64,000 bases of DNA from Siphlonurus alternatus (lineage: Eukaryota > Arthropoda > Insecta > Ephemeroptera > Siphlonuridae), in NCBI GenBank assembly GCA_949825025.1, contig OX463788.1, forward strand, positions 24,286,069-24,350,068, given 5' to 3'. Below are positions 22,300 through 30,711 of the stretch, piece after piece. The notes under the pieces were generated by a model. The model saw only the letters and a program-made list of their open reading frames with translations. It ran no database searches and was not told the DNA's origin. Position 1 is the stretch's first letter. Each line of letters starts with the position of its first letter. Made by a program: the position numbers and the translations under genes.

Positions 22300-22880
22300 A
22301 TGCAGGTAGCCAAGTGTTTTGTATCACTGCCTGTCACTCGGGAATCCCGGGATTGCTTCCTACCTCAGGTGAAGGTCAATTTCACAGGAGGTGGGCAGTG
22401 AGTACGGATGGTCCTCGAGTGATGGCATGTGCGTGCATTCTACTACACTATTTGCACTCGGGAGATACCGAAAGGTGTCGGCTGTCCTGTCCAAACGTTT
22501 CTGTGGTTTCCTGGACGTAGGTGAATGCTGGAACAGTTTCTCTAAAAGCCGGTCACAGCCGCACTCCTTACCTTGTACACCCTATAATCCTATATCCTTC
22601 CATCCCCGTACTCAGGATGGTTGAGGAAAGCTTCCTCTTGTGAGCCCTATACTGTATATGAGTGAGTGTGTAAGCACTTCAATAGGCTGGCGTCACCGCC
22701 TTTGAGGGCTGCAAGCGTCCCCCTCAGTAGGCGGCTTCACCGACAAAAACCTCTGAGGAATATAGGGCTCCCTCTAAGATGCATGTCCTGGAAACAGAGA
22801 CCCTGAGGGCCTCCTGAGGAATTCACCTGGGGTTGCTGACCTTACCACACACAAATCCTGACTAAATTGACCAGAGGTTT
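22300..22880 (+). mobile_element. SINE-like GC-richer repeat with a strong hairpin
   Basis: A sharply bounded, less AT-rich block with no coding frame. The start GCCAAGTGTTTTGTATCACT and the later GGGATTGCTTCCTACC are weakly tRNA-like. Part of the middle (GGTGAATGCTGGAACAG, then CACAGCCGCACTCCTTAC) resembles the central region of the 5S-derived SINEs at 30-37 kb (GTGAATGCTGGGACGCG, then GTGGCCACCATCC). At 22696-22734 CCGCCTTTGAGGG faces CCCTCAGTAGGCGG around a short loop, a stable RNA hairpin. It is possibly a SINE family sharing a central domain with the 5S family. A chance or gene-derived origin is not excluded. Confidence 0.45.
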
Positions 22881-22884
22881 ATGC

Positions 22885-23825
22885 TGTATATATATATTAT
22901 TTTTTAAATTATTTCACCAATACAAAGTATAATATAATTAAAACGGTGAAAATAGGATATCTTACAAGGCACTATTGAGCACCAGGCAGTACAACATAAA
23001 GTGGTAAAATACAAAATACCCTTCAACTAATTAATTAAACATAAAATTTATAAAAACAAAAACATGTCATAAACAACTGGGGAGTAAATAAATAATTATA
23101 GTTTTGATAAGACAAGTTTTCTTAACTGTAGAACATGTGTGCGTATCTTGAATCTAATTATTACCCAGACTGTCAGTATTCCTTCCATTAAATGAAAAAA
23201 CACTTTAAAACTGAGTTTTCTTAGACAATGCGTGTCTAGTTTGTCTGTTTTATGACAATGGAAAGAAAAAGCAATAGTAATATCCCTTGTTTTTGCAGTC
23301 AAATATTTAATAAGTGCTTTTCAAAAAAGTTCGATAAAACTAAATAAATTTAAATATATATGATGAAAAAATCAAAGGTACCATCGCTATGTTTTTGTGT
23401 AGTAATTATTATGTTTTTGTAATCTCTGCCCATAATGTAGAATTTCTTTCAGGTTAACTATTTTTTTTTTATTTGTTTGCTAGTGTTATTTCTTATTTCT
23501 GAAAAAAAAACTGGTATTATCCGTATTTGATTCAAAGAATACTGTAATATAAACGTAAAATATAAGTTTGAATTTAATCACTAATCAATGCTGTATCACA
23601 CAACGTTTTAAAATTTCTGTTGAAAATTAAGAATATTTAAAGTGAAAATTTCCTCTATTATTGGTATTCCATATTACAAGCACAGTATTATAGTTACGCC
23701 TGCTCTCATTAAAAACACAATTAACACATATCACTCAGAATCTTGTATTTTGTATCAATTTATAACAATGGACAAAGCTTGCAGAGCAAGCAGTTTTAAT
23801 TCACTTATAATCAGTTATATAATTA
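22885..23825. other. AT-rich stretch, possible LINE 3' UTR on the minus strand
   Basis: The segment 22890-23010 (TTATTTCACC-like start, then ACAAAGTATAATATAATT) resembles the 3' UTR of the minus-strand LINE at 18.9-19.2 kb. The adjacent minus-strand frame at 23096-23302 shows no convincing ORF2 motif. The rest is unassigned. Confidence 0.3.
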
Positions 23826-24008
23826 TATAAATGAGTCTGAGTCTGAGTCTGAGCGGCGAGCGAGCATGTTGTTGTAAATGTGCTCGTGGATAATATTAGT
23901 GCTGTGACATTTATTGTTGTACTATAACCTAGTTTCATATAACAAAATATTCGTGAAAGTCAGTTTAATTGAATAATAAGTGTTAGAATTGTGTTGAATT
24001 GTTGTGAA

Positions 24009-25835
24009 ATGAGTAATCAACAATTTTTAAGTGGCCGTCAGTTACAACCGCCTTCTTTTGGTGGTACAGCCATGTTTCCTACAACAAGAGACTCTCAACA
24101 GTTTTTCTATCAACAGCCAATTAATAAAAAAAGTAATGTGATTCAATCAAGTGATAATCATCAATTTTCTAATAAACAAGGTAATTCATCATTAAATTAT
24201 GATATTTTTTCAAAACTTGAGTCAATGGAACAACAATTAGCTGATTTAGTTAAGCTCTATCATAATTTATATTATCTAGGTGTTATGAATAATAATAACT
24301 TATATCAACAAAATCAATCTAATTATTCTAATAATAAAAACACCAGAAAAAGAGCAGAAAACAATGTAGTGACGTCATCTTCATCGTCACCACCACTGAC
24401 TCAGACTTTACCACAAAATCGTCGCTCAAACATGCAGCATTCTTCTGTGGTGGACGGGATGAATACGCATCGAGTTTCTGAGAGAGTCGGCGGGTGGCGT
24501 GAGCAGCCAGCCAGCCGCAATAACAGAAGTAGACAAAATATGACCTTCGACAAGCCTCCAGTGACAACGAGAAATCGTTTTGATGTTTTAAGAGAGGAAA
24601 CATGCAATGAGGAATTTCCCCAAATTCTTACATCACAAGTCATTGAGCTTGCCTCCAATATCAGAATAATTAGAGGAAATCTTTTTTCTGCTCCGGATGA
24701 TTGTGCATTGGTACATTGCGTTGGTGCTGATTTTTTGTGTGGGCGTGGCATTGCCGTAAAATTTAAAAAGCTTTTTGGCAATCTGCAAAAGATGTTAGAT
24801 CAGCTTCGGCGGCCAGGGCAAGTCGCTGTAGATACTCGTGACACTGATAAATGGAAATACATTTTCCATTTGGTTACAAAGAAGTTGTCCACGCATAAAC
24901 CGGATATGGAGAACATCGTCTCAAGCCTCTGTGAGCTAAGGCAATGTTGTCACATCCTCAATATAAAAAAAATCGCTATGCCAAAAATTGCATGTGGAAA
25001 AGATCTTAAGAATTGGGATCATATTCTTAACGAGATAAATTCCATTTTTGGAAACACTGGGATTGACGTCACAATATACACAGCCACGAGAAGCGATATT
25101 AAGTCGTTTTCTCGTGCAGAGCAAGCTACTCGTCAGGCAAAGTTTCCTTCTGCTCCTCTTCATGAGAGAACTCTGAACCCCGTACCACAGGGGTCTCCGT
25201 CTTCTCTTCGCTCTGAGAGGCACCTTGCAGACAGCGGGAAGGAACCACTTGGCTCCTCTTCTGCCTCCGAGGAGGAGACGAGTCGGCAGGCGGCCGCTGT
25301 CATCTCTCCCGGTGTGGAGGTGCGCGAGACAGGGAAGAGCAGGCAGGCTGCCACTGTTCTCTTCTCACATTCAGCACCGTCCAGCCCGGTGTCCCCCACC
25401 ATTCAGAGGTCATCGCATGATGGTGTAGCAGAGCAGTCGGGCACCCCGGCATCTGGTGTTCAGTGTTTGTCCCCTAATGTTCCCCCTTATGATTATAATT
25501 ATAATCCAAGTGCTCCCCCTTTATCTCAGTTTCCTCAAGAAAATGGTTCTGCGTCACCTCAGCCCTCAACCTCCGAGGAGGAAAGTGAAACTCAAAGGTA
25601 TGATAATGCCATTAAAAATGGCGATTTAAATGCCTCGGATAGTTTTAATGCATTTTGTGATAATGTTTTAGGAAAAGATAATGATTATGAGCAAAATGAG
25701 TTGCATAATTCTAGTCAAACAGAATTTAAATCTCCTGAAAAACAAGATCTTTCAAAGTCAAATCGTGTTCTTAGGTCTCAGGGTCAAGTTCAAAATCCTT
25801 TTCTGGGTCTGAAAATGTTCACAAAAAAATCTTAG
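24009..25835 (+). CDS. LINE ORF1 with TARG1-type macro domain
   Basis: The first ATG is 24009 (context GAAATGA), giving 608 residues. An upstream GTG in the same frame is not a credible eukaryotic start. Order by residue: 1-60 Q/N/S-rich; about 64-92 a short leucine-patterned coiled coil (LESMEQQLADLVKLYHNLYY); 95-200 N-rich then basic; 216-359 a macro domain; 360-608 Ser/Pro/Glu-rich and probably disordered. In the macro domain IIRGNLFSAPDD, CGRGIAVKFKKLFG, IFHLVTKKLSTHKP and MPKIACGKDLKNWD align with human OARD1/TARG1, which binds ADP-ribose and removes it from acidic residues. The TARG1 catalytic Lys84 and Asp125 correspond to Lys291 (codon 24879-24881) and Asp332 (25002-25004). No CCHC knuckle, PHD finger or RRM is seen. 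By position it replaces the usual nucleic-acid-binding ORF1. Enzymatic activity is inferred, not shown. Confidence 0.88.
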   Translation: MSNQQFLSGRQLQPPSFGGTAMFPTTRDSQQFFYQQPINKKSNVIQSSDNHQFSNKQGNSSLNYDIFSKLESMEQQLADLVKLYHNLYYLGVMNNNNLYQQNQSNYSNNKNTRKRAENNVVTSSSSSPPLTQTLPQNRRSNMQHSSVVDGMNTHRVSERVGGWREQPASRNNRSRQNMTFDKPPVTTRNRFDVLREETCNEEFPQILTSQVIELASNIRIIRGNLFSAPDDCALVHCVGADFLCGRGIAVKFKKLFGNLQKMLDQLRRPGQVAVDTRDTDKWKYIFHLVTKKLSTHKPDMENIVSSLCELRQCCHILNIKKIAMPKIACGKDLKNWDHILNEINSIFGNTGIDVTIYTATRSDIKSFSRAEQATRQAKFPSAPLHERTLNPVPQGSPSSLRSERHLADSGKEPLGSSSASEEETSRQAAAVISPGVEVRETGKSRQAATVLFSHSAPSSPVSPTIQRSSHDGVAEQSGTPASGVQCLSPNVPPYDYNYNPSAPPLSQFPQENGSASPQPSTSEEESETQRYDNAIKNGDLNASDSFNAFCDNVLGKDNDYEQNELHNSSQTEFKSPEKQDLSKSNRVLRSQGQVQNPFLGLKMFTKKS

Positions 25836-25858
25836 CTAATAATACATATAATGTTAGC
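25823..25858 (+). promoter_or_regulatory. Probable -1 ribosomal frameshift site joining ORF1 and ORF2
   Basis: Bases 25823-25829 are A AAA AAA in the correct phase for a -1 slip, followed by TCT and the ORF1 stop TAG (25833-25835). Slipping places the ribosome exactly in the ORF2 frame, which is open from 25775. Five bases after the heptamer, GCTAA (25835-25839) can pair with TTAGC (25854-25858). The stem is weak and a pseudoknot is not evident. ORF2 has no ATG before its first conserved endonuclease motif. Termination-reinitiation is the alternative. Confidence 0.5.
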
Positions 25859-27478
25859 AAGCATTTCACAATTTTGCAGTGGAATTTGCCTGGTTTTAAG
25901 AATAAATTGCAGTCATTTGAAATGCTTGTTGAACTTGAACATGTTGATATCGTATTTATTTGTGAACATGGTATGAAAGAAGAAGAAATTATAACTGTGA
26001 AATTTAAAATTTATAAGTTAATATCATATTTTTGTCGTTCAGTCCAGAGAAAGGGAGGTGTGGCTATTTTTGCAAAAACAAATTTGAAGGTTTCCTCTAT
26101 TACTTCTCACTCTATTGAGTCTGTACTTGAATGTGCTGTAGCCAAACTTAAGTGTGATACAACTAATTTATTTTTAGTGTCAATTTACAAACCTCCACCA
26201 AATAATAAAGCACATAAAATGTTTAATTTTTCTGAAAGTGCTAATGTTATGTTTTTAAATAATCTTGAAAATTTATGTATAAAGCTATTAAATTGTTGTA
26301 AAAAAAATGATAATATAATAATAGGAGGCGATATAAATATAAATATTTTAAAAAGCAATAACACTACTACTAATTACATAGATTTATTAAGCTCATTTGG
26401 TTTAAATATAATTAATAAAGATCCGACTAGAGTTACTAATAAAACTGCCACTCTTATTGATCATTTAATTGTTAAAAATTTAGACATGTTTTTTTCTTGT
26501 GAATCAATAAAGTCTGATTTATCGGATCATCATTATACTGTATTAAAAATTAAAAATAATAATAAAAACAACTCAAGGTCGGAAAACAAAACTATATCAT
26601 ATAAAACAAGAGAATTCACTCCTGAAAATTTAGATTATTTTTTTCGTATTTTAATTAGAGAAAATTGGAAAGAATTATTACAACCTAATTTATGTTCTGA
26701 AGAAAAGTGGGAGGTGTTTTATGAATCATTTTTGTATTTCTTTAATGAAGCTTTTCCAAAAATAACCAAGTGTATAAAGCTTTCAGATAAAAAACCATCT
26801 TGGATAATTAATAATCCAAGTTTAGTCATCGAAAGTAATTATTTACGGCGCTTTCATAAGCATGCAAAATATAATGAACCAAATTTGATGCCTGAATATA
26901 AGATTAAATTAAAAATTCATAAAAATAATATGTTAAGGGCAATAAAAGAAGACAATGATAATGAACTTAATAAGACAGATAATAAAATTGTAGCAGCATG
27001 GAATATCGTAAAAAAAAAATCTAATGTATCAAATAAAAAGTCATTTTTTAATATTACTGAGTTATCAGTAAATGGTAATGTTATATCTACACCACAGTCT
27101 ATATGTGATTCGTTTAATGAATTTTTTATAAATTCAATTGATGATTTAATTAAAAAAAATATTCCAAGTATTGAATCACATAATATACAATGTAATATAA
27201 ATGAAGCCATTAATTTGGAGTTAAACTTTGGTCATATAAACGAAGATATAATGTTAAGAAAAATTAAGGCATTGCCTAATAAAAATGCAGCAGGACCTGA
27301 TGATATTCCATATAAAGTTGTTAAATATGTTGATAAGTTATTATCAGTCCCTCTGTCATATCTAATTAATTGCTCAATATCCGAGGGTGTGTTTCCTAAA
27401 ATTTTGAAAACCACAGTCGCCACGCCTTTATTAAAAGAGGGTGACACGACATTAAGGGAAAATTATAGAAATATTTAA
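25829..27478 (+). CDS. LINE ORF2, part 1: EEP endonuclease and linker to RT N-terminus
   Basis: This part encodes the nicking endonuclease that opens the target DNA for reverse transcription. Numbered from the proposed frameshift, the family motifs are QWNLPG (Asn at about 19), ICEHG (metal-binding Glu46), SIYKPPP, GGDININ (Asp168), a TRVTNKTATLIDHL segment and SDHH (Asp233, His234). All key EEP residues are present. A linker with SWIINNPS and KIKALPNKNAAGPDD then leads into the RT, the latter conserved in the 13-kb copy. The frame ends at an in-frame TAA (27476-27478, codon 550), where the sister copy has Ser (TCA to TAA is one base). The frame overlaps the end of ORF1. The frame has no ATG at its start: methionines lie only inside the EEP fold. 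Confidence 0.85.
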   Translation: MLANNTYNVSKHFTILQWNLPGFKNKLQSFEMLVELEHVDIVFICEHGMKEEEIITVKFKIYKLISYFCRSVQRKGGVAIFAKTNLKVSSITSHSIESVLECAVAKLKCDTTNLFLVSIYKPPPNNKAHKMFNFSESANVMFLNNLENLCIKLLNCCKKNDNIIIGGDININILKSNNTTTNYIDLLSSFGLNIINKDPTRVTNKTATLIDHLIVKNLDMFFSCESIKSDLSDHHYTVLKIKNNNKNNSRSENKTISYKTREFTPENLDYFFRILIRENWKELLQPNLCSEEKWEVFYESFLYFFNEAFPKITKCIKLSDKKPSWIINNPSLVIESNYLRRFHKHAKYNEPNLMPEYKIKLKIHKNNMLRAIKEDNDNELNKTDNKIVAAWNIVKKKSNVSNKKSFFNITELSVNGNVISTPQSICDSFNEFFINSIDDLIKKNIPSIESHNIQCNINEAINLELNFGHINEDIMLRKIKALPNKNAAGPDDIPYKVVKYVDKLLSVPLSYLINCSISEGVFPKILKTTVATPLLKEGDTTLRENYRNI

Positions 27479-28816
27479 AAAAATTCGGTTTTTGGCAAAT
27501 TGTTTGAAAGTATTTTGGATGAGCAACTAATGGATTATAGGTTGAATAATGATCTTATATCTCCTAGCCAGCATGGTTTTGTAAAAAATCGTTCCACGAT
27601 AACGGCAACTTTTGATTTATTGAATACTATTTATAAGGCTGTAGACAATAAAAACTACTGTTTGGTATTAATTTTTGATTTGTCAAAGGCGTTTGACTGT
27701 TTGGATAAAGATGTAATACTTTCTAAGTTAAAAAACGTCGGCTGCCAAAATAATAGTTTAAAATTAATTGATTCATACTTGACTGATCGTTCTCAGTATG
27801 TTCAATTAAGCTATGAAAACGATAATAAAAAACTTAATGTTAAATCTGAAGTATTGCCAGTTTTACATGGAGTTCCACAGGGGGGAAAATTATCATGTAA
27901 TCTATATGGGACTGGTACTAATGATTTACCTGAATTTATAACACAGGCCAAAATTATAAAATATGCAGATGATAAAACAGCCATTGTTATTGCAGACACG
28001 GAAGAAAAATTATTATATAAAGCAAAAAATACTATTAATGAAATGCAGTTGTGGTGTAAAAATAACAAATTATTATTAAATACTGGTAAAACTGCATTCT
28101 TGCAATTTCATTCCACCAGAAATAAACAAAATTTAAGCTACTTACTGCAGATTAACAATAAATCCATCCATAGGTTAGAAAATATAAAATACCTGGGTTT
28201 ACATATCGATGACTGTTTAGATTGGTCTTTTCACGTAAAAAAAATAACAAAAAAATTGAATTCAGCAAATTTTGTATTATACTCTTTAAGGGATGTAGTA
28301 TCTTTTCAGTCCTTAATCTCTGTTTACTATGCTTATGTGTATTCGCATTTGTCTTATGGATTGATCTTTTTTGGCTCAATTAACAAGCTGCTGTATAAAC
28401 TTTTTACCTTGCAAAAACGGGCTTTAAGGACAATGTTAAGATTTAAAAAGCGTGATTCGTGTGTAACATATTTTAAGGCAAATAATATGCTTACTTTGCG
28501 CTGTATGTTCATTGTTCAGTGCGCAATGTTTAGAAGAAAGCTTTCAAATTTGTATCCACAAAGCAATTCAATTCACCCTTATAATACTAGAAACAAAAAA
28601 TGTACTTTGGTGGATAAACAAAATTCTGTATTTGCTGAAAGAAATCCCCACCATCAATGTGCCAAGGTTTATGATTTTCTTCCTTTGTGTATAAAAAGCA
28701 TCAAGAGTGACTCTCTTTTTAAATCAAAACTGAAATTAGTATTAATTAACAAAGAATTTTATTCCATTAAGATGTTTTTTGCAAATAAATTGCCAGAAAA
28801 TTGTTTGCAGTTTTAG
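27479..28816 (+). CDS. LINE ORF2, part 2: reverse transcriptase, after a nonsense codon
   Basis: This continues in the same frame as part 1 directly after the TAA, starting KNSVFGKLFES. RT motifs are HGFVKNRSTITATFDLL, LIFDLSKAFDCLD (motif A, Asp617 counted through the stop), GVPQGGKLSCNLYG (motif B) and YADD (27962-27973, residues 712-715). The C-terminal part has SYGLIFFGSINKLLYKLF, LQKRALRTMLRFKKR and YNTRNKK, ending MFFANKLPENCLQF. All catalytic Asp residues are intact. ORF2 as a whole would be about 995 residues. Because of the single stop the full polymerase is made only by readthrough or from other copies. A restart at the Met at 27500 would lack the RT N-terminus. No RNase H domain is seen. 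Confidence 0.85.
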   Translation, partial: KNSVFGKLFESILDEQLMDYRLNNDLISPSQHGFVKNRSTITATFDLLNTIYKAVDNKNYCLVLIFDLSKAFDCLDKDVILSKLKNVGCQNNSLKLIDSYLTDRSQYVQLSYENDNKKLNVKSEVLPVLHGVPQGGKLSCNLYGTGTNDLPEFITQAKIIKYADDKTAIVIADTEEKLLYKAKNTINEMQLWCKNNKLLLNTGKTAFLQFHSTRNKQNLSYLLQINNKSIHRLENIKYLGLHIDDCLDWSFHVKKITKKLNSANFVLYSLRDVVSFQSLISVYYAYVYSHLSYGLIFFGSINKLLYKLFTLQKRALRTMLRFKKRDSCVTYFKANNMLTLRCMFIVQCAMFRRKLSNLYPQSNSIHPYNTRNKKCTLVDKQNSVFAERNPHHQCAKVYDFLPLCIKSIKSDSLFKSKLKLVLINKEFYSIKMFFANKLPENCLQF

Positions 28817-28992
28817 AAAACCTTATTTATTTCGTTTTCTTGTGATTTTGTAGCATTGACCATTATCATTGAATATTAATATATGTGCTGTATAGTTGTT
28901 TTAGTGTATGTTAATTATGTTTCTGACGTGATCAATGTTGTCTTGTACGACCTTTATGTTCGAATAAAAATTATTATTATTATTATTATTAT
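28817..28992 (+). other. 3' UTR and (ATT)n tail of the macro-domain LINE
   Basis: About 150 bases of non-coding sequence include GACGTGATCAATGTTGT, a GTACGACC segment and CGAATAAAAATT, then (ATT)n. The GATC-ATGTTGT and GTAC-ACC blocks are shared with the LINE 3' ends at 8951-8990 and 11740-11790 (minus). They are probably the RT recognition region used in target-primed reverse transcription. AATAAA may also act as the poly-A signal. Confidence 0.7.
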
Positions 28993-29240
28993 ATCGATCC
29001 TCATCATAGAATTTTATCATAAATGCCATACGGTATTATTGAATATATCAGCTCATTCATCACTTCTCTGTTAGAGCATTAAATTAGTTTAAAATATCAT
29101 GTACATACGTTAAACATCATTGTCAGCCTAAATTGTGGAATGAAATTAATTTTATTGGTGTTAGTAAAAAAGTATAATTAAAGCAGATTTTTTTTTTTTT
29201 TTCAACATACAATAATTATATCAATCAATTTCACTTAACA

Positions 29241-29463
29241 TTTTAGCTCAGCGGTTTTCTAACTATTGGACGCGTCTCAAATTTGGGACACTGGGATTTT
29301 TCATCTGGGACTTCATTAAAATCGGGTAATGGCGACCAAGGCTATATGGTTAATAAGGTAGGGAAATAGGAAATCAGTGGGGAAGAAAAAAATGGGACAT
29401 CATCTTTGAATTGAATATTATCTGGGAATCGAGTCAAAAAGTTTGAATACCGCTGTTTTAGCT
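29241..29463. mobile_element. hAT-type MITE (CAGCGGT ends) with exact 8-bp duplication
   Basis: The element 29249-29455 is bordered by perfect copies of TTTTAGCT (29241-29248 and 29456-29463). Its ends are CAGCGGTTTTCTAACTATTG and, inverted, CAGCGGTATTCAAACTTTTT, which match the widespread 'CAGCGGTTCTCAAACTTTTT'-type hAT termini. It is 207 bases with no coding frame. It is a different hAT family from the two GC-tract MITEs at 151 and 16278. Confidence 0.88.
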
Positions 29464-29464
29464 T

Positions 29465-30100
29465 AAGTATAATATTTTAGCTAAATTACAATAAATATAA
29501 TTATATTTTATTTTTTACGTTTTTCCATCGACTCGGTTTAGACTCGCGGTGTGCTTGCTGTACTTGGTCAAGTGTACGTAATGGTATATTGTACCGTATT
29601 TATTCGTAAAAGTTTGTAACATTTAAATGTGCACCTAAATGTGCTTGAACTAGCGAATATAGTAAAAAAAAAGTAGGCTTGTATTATCAAACAATACTAT
29701 GTAGTACCACAATGAATCTATCATAAAGAACGTAATACATGCAGAACGAGTATAAGCGTACACAAAATCAGTATTCCTACAGAGGCACGCTGAAGTAAAA
29801 TTTCAAGCTTAGGTTAACAACAAATTCATATAATCGGACCTTAACATGCTCTGCAATAACAAGTAAAGAAAATAATTTAAAATAAAACGTAACTTTTAAG
29901 AAAGTGACAAAAAGACAACAATATTTTATCAATTATTCCACTAGTTAGTAATTTTAAAAACTTGCTAAAAAAAAATGCATCCAATTTTTTACTTTTAATC
30001 CAAATTCACTTCAAATTTTGTTTCAAATTTGATTGTTATATTATTACACTTTAATCATGTACTGGGTCATGTATAAACCATGTTCACTGCATTAAAATGA
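29465..30100. other. AT-rich stretch, nothing recognised
   Basis: No coding frame, RNA gene or bounded element identified. Confidence 0.45.
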
Positions 30101-30111
30101 AATAGATAGAA

Positions 30112-30472
30112 TGCTATCATTAGATCACCAAAGTGAAGCAATGTTGAGCGTGGTTAGTACTTGGATGGGTAATCTTTCAAGTAAAAATTATGCTGCTACC
30201 CCTCTTTGAGGTAAATACATCTCGCTTTCCACCCAGTGCAAGTGCAGTGATGCACTTGTGTGTGGTTTCCCAGTCTCTGGACATGACGAAGAGTAGAGGT
30301 ATCCGTCCTGACTGAAATTTTCCTCGATTCTCTCAGTCTCACCTCAGCGAATGCTGGCAATCGTAAGAGACCATGGCCACCATCCTTTCCCTCCCCTATC
30401 CCGACATTCCATACCCATTACTCAGAGCCGAGCTTCAAGCTCATAGGGGTGTATCTTTAAAAAAAAAAGAAA
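30112..30472 (+). mobile_element. 5S rRNA-derived SINE
   Basis: The head matches the 3' two thirds of 5S rRNA: TTAGATCACCAAAGTGAAGC, then GAGCGTGGTTAGTACTTGG, then ATGGGTAATC. That region includes the internal control elements used by pol III (TFIIIA site). A non-5S body follows (CTCGCTTTCCACCCAGTGC, then CTCAGTCTCACCTCAGCG, then CTCATAGGGGTGTATC) and an A-rich tail. Other copies at 35.07, 36.41, 32.15 and 37.88 kb (minus) share the head, and the first two also share the body. The 5' end of 5S is missing here. It has no protein. Mobilisation by a LINE is inferred. Confidence 0.85.
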
Positions 30473-30711
30473 CTTGCAATAATTTAAAATTAAGGTTGTT
30501 TAATTCTCAAACACCATAAGTATAATGCTATATACATAACACAGTAGCATAAGATGTCTGGAAATAGTGGAAAGTGTGCAACGTTTTTAATATAGCATCT
30601 TATGGCCGCATCCCCACCCCTGTCTATCTCTTTGAGAGTTTTATAAGTTTAGCTTATATATATGGAATTTTCAATTCCATGCAGCTATATACAGAATCGA
30701 GAGTTCCGTTC

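Larger units (their letters stand above)
23832..28992 (+). mobile_element. Near-complete LINE carrying a macro domain in ORF1
   Basis: A jockey-type non-LTR retrotransposon of about 5.2 kb. It starts near the tandem GAGTCTGAGTCTGAGTCTGAG (23832-23852), which may be the 5' end and internal-promoter region. It then has about 155 bases of 5' leader, ORF1 (24009-25835), ORF2 (25829-28816, one stop), a 3' UTR with GACGTGATCAATGTTGT and CGAATAAAA, and an (ATT)n tail at 28969-28992. The exact 5' boundary and target duplication are not certain because the flanks are simple AT sequence. Only one nonsense codon was found in about 4.8 kb of coding sequence, so the copy is young. Related copies of ORF2 and 3' end occur at 11.7-13.5 and 8.7-9.0 kb. 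Confidence 0.9.

Noticed and set aside
23991..24008. GTG as a start six codons upstream of the ORF1 ATG
   Set aside because: Eukaryotic initiation at GTG is unlikely; the ATG at 24009 has an A at -3 and starts the protein.
24328..25428. Other-frame open frames overlapping ORF1 (e.g. 24401-24781 and 25160-25402 minus)
   Set aside because: They are shadows of the macro-domain ORF, which has motif-level support; the GC-rich block makes several frames open.
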